Source: Herbidospora mongoliensis (GTDB lineage: Bacteria > Actinomycetota > Actinomycetes > Streptosporangiales > Streptosporangiaceae). From it: 64,000 nt of DNA. Position 1 is the stretch's first letter; every line of letters starts with the position of its first letter. The stretch is from positions 22,619-86,618 of the forward strand of contig NZ_BBXD01000031.1 in assembly GCF_001570545.1 (NCBI RefSeq), read 5' to 3'. Both the position numbers and the translations under genes were made by a program. The notes under the pieces were generated by a model, which had not been told where the DNA came from, searched no databases, and was given only the letters and a program-made list of their open reading frames with translations. Positions 60,219 to 64,000 of this stretch are shown one piece after another.

Positions 60219-61133
60219 GTGTTGAGCACCATCTCGCTGGCATTGGCCGGCGTCATCGCCCTGCAGGGATCCGCCGCGGACGTCCGCCTCCCGGACACCG
60301 ACCTCACCGTGCACGAACGGCCGTCGGACCGTCTGGTCGTGTCGACGTACTACCAGTTCAAGAAAACCGCGCAGGCGTACCTGCGCGCGAGCGGGCGTAA
60401 CTCGTTCACGAAGAAACCCGACCATTGGCGGGTCGCGGTCTCCCCGGACGGCAAACGCGCGATGGCCGCGAGATCTTTGGTGGACGCCAAGGGCTGCCCC
60501 ACCTTCGACCTGATCACCCGCCGCACCGGCGCCACCCGCCGGATCCCGGTGTCGGGCCTGTGCGGAAAACTCGCCGGTGGCTATTTCAGCTGGTCGCCGA
60601 ACAACCAGAAGGTCGTTCAGCTGGCCTTCACGGTGAAAGGCGGAACGACGGGTTACCTGACGGTCGACGCCGCCAGTGGCAGGACCCGATATGTGGCGAT
60701 GCCGAAGTCGTACAAGAACTCCCGCTTCATCTGGACCCCCGACGCGAAACAGATCGTCGCCTACGACAACAAGAGCATCCGCTTCCTCTCCCCGGACGGA
60801 AAACTCAAGCGCACCCTGACCGGCAAGGGCTCGCTGGCCGGCGAGGAACACACCTTCTCCCCGTCGGGCGACCGCTTCCTGACCGTGTGTCCCGGCGGCG
60901 GCATCTGCATCTGGTCCGTCAAGACAGGCGAGGCGGTCGGCACGGTGCACACGGGCTCTTACGGCGTGTACGGCTGGTGGGACTCCAGCCACCTGATCAT
61001 CGGGCGGGCGTCCGGGAAGAAGTACGAGATCGTGCAGGTGGACATGGCCGGAGAGGTGACCCGCGTCCTCGTGAACGGTTCGGTGTCCACTTTCACGAAG
61101 AACCGCCTGGACCTCGACTTCACGAAGCGATGA
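60219..61133 (+). CDS. Secreted beta-propeller (TolB/WD40-like) protein
   Basis: A 304-residue protein with a short signal-like N-terminus (MLSTISLALAGVIALQGSAA). About five propeller strands follow, of the type RVAVSPDGKRAMAAR, YFSWSPNNQKVVQLAF, RFIWTPDAKQIVAYD, EHTFSPSGDRFLTV, and YGWWDSSHLIIGRA. No catalytic residues are evident; it is probably an extracellular binding protein. GTG 60219 is the start. Its end overlaps the convergent DUF817 gene by 14 bases. Confidence 0.75.
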   Translation: MLSTISLALAGVIALQGSAADVRLPDTDLTVHERPSDRLVVSTYYQFKKTAQAYLRASGRNSFTKKPDHWRVAVSPDGKRAMAARSLVDAKGCPTFDLITRRTGATRRIPVSGLCGKLAGGYFSWSPNNQKVVQLAFTVKGGTTGYLTVDAASGRTRYVAMPKSYKNSRFIWTPDAKQIVAYDNKSIRFLSPDGKLKRTLTGKGSLAGEEHTFSPSGDRFLTVCPGGGICIWSVKTGEAVGTVHTGSYGVYGWWDSSHLIIGRASGKKYEIVQVDMAGEVTRVLVNGSVSTFTKNRLDLDFTKR

Positions 61134-61884
61134 CGGGCCGCCTGGCCTGCGCGGAGGCGACGATCACGAAGGTGACGCTGACCAGCAGCGCCCAGGCCCC
61201 GATCTTGCCGACGTGGACGAGCCGCCAGGCCTCCTGCTGATAGGGGTACTCCCACGCGCCGAGGTAGGTGGCGATGTTCTCCGCTATCCACAGGAAGAAC
61301 CCGGTGAGCAGAAGCCCGAGTGACAGCGGCATCCGATGGCGATATTCACCGACGGTGAAGTGCACCGTCGTTCCCCAGGTGACCAGAACCAGCAGGATCG
61401 CCAGCGGAACGCGCAGATCGACCCACCAGTGCTGGCTGACGAAATTGACGTAGATCGCCACCGCCACCGCGGTCACCGGCGCCTTCCGGTAATTCACCAG
61501 CCGCAACTCCAGAATCCGCCACGCGGCGCACACGTAACTCCCCACGGCGGCGTAGAGGAATCCGCTGTACAGGGGCACCCCGAGGATTTTGGTGTAGGCG
61601 TCCTCGGGATAACTCCACGACCCGAGCCGCACCTTGACGACCTCGAAGGCGAGCCCGACCAGGTGGAATCCGGCGATGAAGGCGACTTCCCTGGTCGTCT
61701 CCCACCGGAGCGCGCGAAAGGCGACGGTCAGTGTGACGGCGTACACGAGCAGCGCGTCATAACGAGGAATCGGCAGCGGCACAACCGAAGAGACGGCCAG
61801 CCCCGCGAACAGCGCGACCGCGAAAGCACACGCCCTGGCCTCGGCCCACGCGAATCGAACCACCTGCGCGACGAATAACCCCAT
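61120..61884 (-). CDS. DUF817 integral membrane protein
   Basis: The 254-residue protein has eight or so membrane helices. DUF817 features are clear: LGSWSYPEDAYTKILGVPLYSGFLYAAVGSYVCAAWR and FLWIAENIATYLGAWEYPYQQEAW in parts. The aromatic-rich loops (WSYPED, WEYPYQ) are conserved in the family. DUF817 members are of unknown function, possibly lipid- or carotenoid-related enzymes. ATG 61884 is clear. Confidence 0.9.
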   Translation of the reverse strand: MGLFVAQVVRFAWAEARACAFAVALFAGLAVSSVVPLPIPRYDALLVYAVTLTVAFRALRWETTREVAFIAGFHLVGLAFEVVKVRLGSWSYPEDAYTKILGVPLYSGFLYAAVGSYVCAAWRILELRLVNYRKAPVTAVAVAIYVNFVSQHWWVDLRVPLAILLVLVTWGTTVHFTVGEYRHRMPLSLGLLLTGFFLWIAENIATYLGAWEYPYQQEAWRLVHVGKIGAWALLVSVTFVIVASAQARRPVIAS

Positions 61885-61988
61885 GCCATATTCGATCTGG
61901 CCCGGGATCCGGAGGTCCCCCGGATTGTGGGGAGGTCATGTGAAGAATTTCTGGAATCACTAGAGCCGATCCCGGTTAGCCTGCCGGA

Positions 61989-62981
61989 GTGAACCGCAGG
62001 GAGCGTGTCGCCGGCGCGATCGTCGGCTCGGCGGTGGGCGACGCTTTGGGCGCGCCGTTCGAGTTCGGCCCCGCAGGCATGTTCTCCGCCTCCGACGGCG
62101 GAGGCGAGATGCGCGGAGGCGGCGGCTGGGACCCCGGCGAAGCCACCGACGACACCCAGATGGCCATCCAGGTCGCCGAATCACTGCTGGAGCGCGGCGG
62201 CCTGGACCCGGCCGACATCTTCGCCCGCTTCCAGCGCTGGGCGGCCGACGACCCCAAGGACATCGGACTGCAGACCGAGGACGTCCTCACCCGAGGCCTG
62301 CCCTGGGACCAAGCAGCCGCCGCCCACTACAGAACGACCCACCGCGCCGCGGGCAACGGCTCCCTCATGCGGGCCACCACCGCGGCGGTCCACTTCGCCC
62401 CCGAGGGCCGCCAGACGACCGTGGACGCCGCTCGCCGCATCTCGGCCCTGACCCACGGCGACCCGGCGGCGGGCGAGGGCGTCGCGATCTTCCACGACCT
62501 CCTGCGCACCGCCCTGACCGGCGCCCATCCCCTGGAGGACCTGACGGAGACCCTCGCCGCCGTCCACCCCGACCACCGTGGGCGATACGCCACGGTCACC
62601 TCTCCCACGTGGCACCCCGACGACGCGACGGAGTTCAACGGCGCCGTCTGGCCCTGCCTGGGTTCGGCGGTATGGGCGTTGCGCACCACCGGCAACTACG
62701 AAGAGGCCCTCCGCGCCGCGATCGACCTGGGCGGCGACACCGACACCGTGGCCGCGGTCACCGGCGCCCTGGCCGGAGCCGTCCATGGTCTGTCCGCGAT
62801 CCCCGCCCGGTGGACAGACCCCCTCCACGTTCCTCTCCCCGGCAGTGGCGGCCGGGTCCTCCGCCTGCCCCAACTACTGAACCTCGCCGAGGCGCTCGCT
62901 AGGGGAGACGTACCGCCACATAGGGCTGGGCCTGGTTCAGCCATTCGCGGGGCAGGCTCGCCCCTGTGGTCCGATCGATGA
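61989..62981 (+). CDS. ADP-ribosylglycohydrolase family protein
   Basis: The 330-residue protein has the full metal-site signature of DraG/ARH enzymes: GSAVGDALGAPFEF, ATDDTQMAIQVAESLL, GNGSLMRATTAAV, and DLGGDTDTVAAVTGALAGAVHG. It removes ADP-ribose from proteins or nucleic acids, or hydrolyses related substrates. The C-terminal 30 residues after LPQLLNLAEAL are out of pattern and overlap the convergent broken gene. GTG start at 61989. Confidence 0.93.
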   Translation: MNRRERVAGAIVGSAVGDALGAPFEFGPAGMFSASDGGGEMRGGGGWDPGEATDDTQMAIQVAESLLERGGLDPADIFARFQRWAADDPKDIGLQTEDVLTRGLPWDQAAAAHYRTTHRAAGNGSLMRATTAAVHFAPEGRQTTVDAARRISALTHGDPAAGEGVAIFHDLLRTALTGAHPLEDLTETLAAVHPDHRGRYATVTSPTWHPDDATEFNGAVWPCLGSAVWALRTTGNYEEALRAAIDLGGDTDTVAAVTGALAGAVHGLSAIPARWTDPLHVPLPGSGGRVLRLPQLLNLAEALARGDVPPHRAGPGSAIRGAGSPLWSDR

Positions 62982-63393
62982 GCGCCAGCCAGGCGGCCCG
63001 CCAGTCGTAGTCGTCGTCGCGTTCCTCAAAGTCGACGAAGAAGTCGGTCATCGCGCTCAACTCCGGCCACCTCTCTCTGTGCTCGTCCGCGAGGTAGGGG
63101 GCGAACGCGTCGAGCCTCAGCACGAGTTCACCGTCGGCCGCGAATCGTCCACGAGCGTCCCCTTCGCGGGGGTCCCGAAGATCTTGGCAAACCGGACCGA
63201 CAGATCGCCTCGGCCGGCGAACCCACCCTGCGCCGCGCATCCGCATCGGCGGCCGACGCAGGCTCTGTTTCTGGCGTCCGGACGCGGACCGTGGTCCTGT
63301 GAGCTCAGATGTGAGCCAGGACCTGCCGCACGGGGTGCCCGAGCGCCACACCCAGTGCAGCCAGCTCATCGTCGGCGAACGGCGCGCGGTCAT
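62899..63393 (-). pseudogene. Broken hypothetical gene next to the insertion element
   Basis: The C-terminal part (about the last 95 residues, DLRDPREGDARGRFAADGELVLRLDAFAPY...YDWRAAWLALIDRTTGASLPREWLNQAQPYVAVRLP in pieces) reads like a genuine globular protein. The N-terminal 70 residues in this frame look out-of-frame, while another minus frame reads DDRAPFADDELAALGVALGHPVRQ. A frameshift and the adjacent IS element suggest that the gene was disrupted. Family unknown. Its 3' end overlaps the ADP-ribosylglycohydrolase gene. Confidence 0.5.
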
Positions 63394-63478
63394 CTAGAGA
63401 GCGTTAAGGGCTTGGGTTACGGGCTTGTGGTGGTCTGGGAGAGCTGACCGCGACTGGTTGCGGGGTTATGCAGGTGGG

Positions 63479-64000
63479 ATGAGGTATCCCGACAGTGGCG
63501 GGCTGACCGCCGAGCAGCGTGTGAAGCGGGAAGTGGTGCGGTTACGGGCGGCCGACCGGTTCGCCGAAGGCGCCACCGACGCACAGGTGGCGCGGGAGTT
63601 CCGGGTGTCGCGAATGTCGGCCAACCGGTGGCGGCACGCCTTTGAGTCCGCCGGCCGTGAAGGACTGCTGTCCAAGGGGCCGGGCGGGGAGGTCTGCCGG
63701 CTCGACCCGGACCAGGTGGCGGAGCTGGAGACAGCGCTGGAGGCCGGACCGGCCGTGCACGGGTGGGACGATCAGTGCTGGACGTTGTCCCGGATCGCCG
63801 AGGTGGTGCGCCGCCGATTCGGGGTCGGCTACACCCCGGCCGGGATCTGGTACCTGCTGCGGCGGGCGGGATGGTCCTGGCAGGCGCCCTCCCGCAGGGC
63901 GGCCGAACGCGATGAACAGGCCATTGCCGCCTGGAAGGACGAGCAGTGGCCGATCATAAAAGGACCGCGACCCGGTTGGGGGCCTGGCTCTGCTTCGAAG
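63479..64000 (+). CDS. IS630-family transposase, N-terminal part (frame A)
   Basis: The 174 visible residues contain a helix-turn-helix (about 35-60; DAQVAREFRVSRMSANRWRHAF) and a second winged helix (about 105-135; WTLSRIAEVVRRRFGVGYTPAGIWYLLRRAGWSWQ), the standard N-terminus of IS630 transposases. After EQWPIIK this frame loses the family pattern, while the -1 frame reads RTATRLGAWLCFE, the start of the DDE domain. Full-length transposase therefore needs a -1 shift at AAAAG (63958). The gene continues past the right edge. Confidence 0.88.
   Translation, partial: MRYPDSGGLTAEQRVKREVVRLRAADRFAEGATDAQVAREFRVSRMSANRWRHAFESAGREGLLSKGPGGEVCRLDPDQVAELETALEAGPAVHGWDDQCWTLSRIAEVVRRRFGVGYTPAGIWYLLRRAGWSWQAPSRRAAERDEQAIAAWKDEQWPIIKGPRPGWGPGSASK
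63958..63963 (+). promoter_or_regulatory. Apparent -1 frameshift site in the transposase
   Basis: Sequence ATAAAAGG: the A-run 63958-63961 lets a Lys tRNA slip back one base from AAA onto AAA, joining frame A to the frame that encodes the DDE domain (RTATRLGAWLCFE). IS630-type elements often use programmed frameshifting; a sequencing error or decay mutation is the alternative. Confidence 0.6.

Larger units (their letters stand above)
63395..64000 (+). mobile_element. IS630-family insertion sequence, left part (continues beyond the window)
   Basis: The element begins at or near CTAGAGAGCG (63394-63403), where the broken upstream gene frame ends; IS630 elements insert at TA. The terminal repeat cannot be confirmed because the right end is outside the window. 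It contains the 5' part of a transposase gene. Confidence 0.6.

Noticed and set aside
1..64000. CRISPR arrays, rRNA genes, replication origin
   Set aside because: No regularly spaced repeats, no rRNA sequence and no DnaA-box cluster were seen.

Overview
The window is one continuous piece of a high-GC Gram-positive chromosome, about 70% G+C by eye. It uses many GTG starts and one TTG start, has tightly overlapping ATGA/GTGA gene junctions, and carries families typical of filamentous Actinomycetota: a SigJ/ECF41 sigma factor, a membrane Ser/Thr kinase, SpoIIE-type phosphatase, secreted ricin-B/CBM2 enzymes, and LuxR, TetR, MarR and AraC regulators. I infer a Streptomyces/Streptosporangium-like actinomycete; the genus cannot be fixed from the window alone.

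Layout. 1-8.1 kb is a housekeeping block: the end of proB, then proA, a LuxR-type regulator, DoxX, a Ser/Thr kinase with a repetitive linker, an M48 protease, nadD, rsfS and a histidine phosphatase. 8.1-20.5 kb holds a heterodimeric ABC exporter, a YbdK-type ligase, small membrane proteins, an SRPBCC protein, an MFS transporter whose frame runs into an AlaX-like editing gene, SigJ, a hemerythrin divergent from a double-domain MarR, a DUF1992 protein and a Band-7 protein. 20.8-23.4 kb is an accessory patch behind a tRNA-Ala(GGC): two copies of a structured non-coding repeat flank an RTX-like secreted protein, followed by a lone MafI-like immunity gene. 23.4-26.9 kb is a tandem pair of ABC-F genes behind a 9-residue leader peptide and hairpins, which looks like ribosome-mediated attenuation. 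26.9-35 kb has secreted enzymes (a beta-helix/ricin-B protein and an esterase-CBM2), an AraC regulator and a StyA/StyB flavin monooxygenase pair.

35.2-41.4 kb is the most interesting locus. It is a compact operon of KASIII-like enzyme, free acyl carrier protein, second KASIII-like enzyme and an iterative type I polyketide synthase with domains KS-AT-DH-ACP and no KR or TE. This resembles orsellinate-type synthases that pass their product to KASIII-like acyltransferases. Both KASIII-like proteins keep the nucleophilic Cys but have altered and mutually different other catalytic residues. Nearby oxidative enzymes (StyAB, a P450 with ferredoxin, an aromatic-hydroxylase-like flavoprotein) could tailor the product. 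No sugar genes, which would be the usual acceptors, are visible.

42.2-45.8 kb is an ECF sigma factor/membrane protein/ABC transporter cassette with two near-identical promoter motifs (GGTGAACCC-N15-GCTACTCAC) set so that both transcripts would be essentially leaderless. 45.9-49.3 kb is P450-ferredoxin, flavin hydroxylase and TetR with a perfect operator palindrome. 49.3-62.9 kb holds a HelD/HelR-like helicase, a two-component system, a beta-propeller enzyme, a secreted S1 protease under a LacI-type palindrome, signalling proteins, a methyltransferase, a decayed tyrosine phosphatase, DUF817 and an ADP-ribosylglycohydrolase. The window ends in an IS630-type element, with an apparent -1 frameshift site, that has landed in or next to a broken gene.
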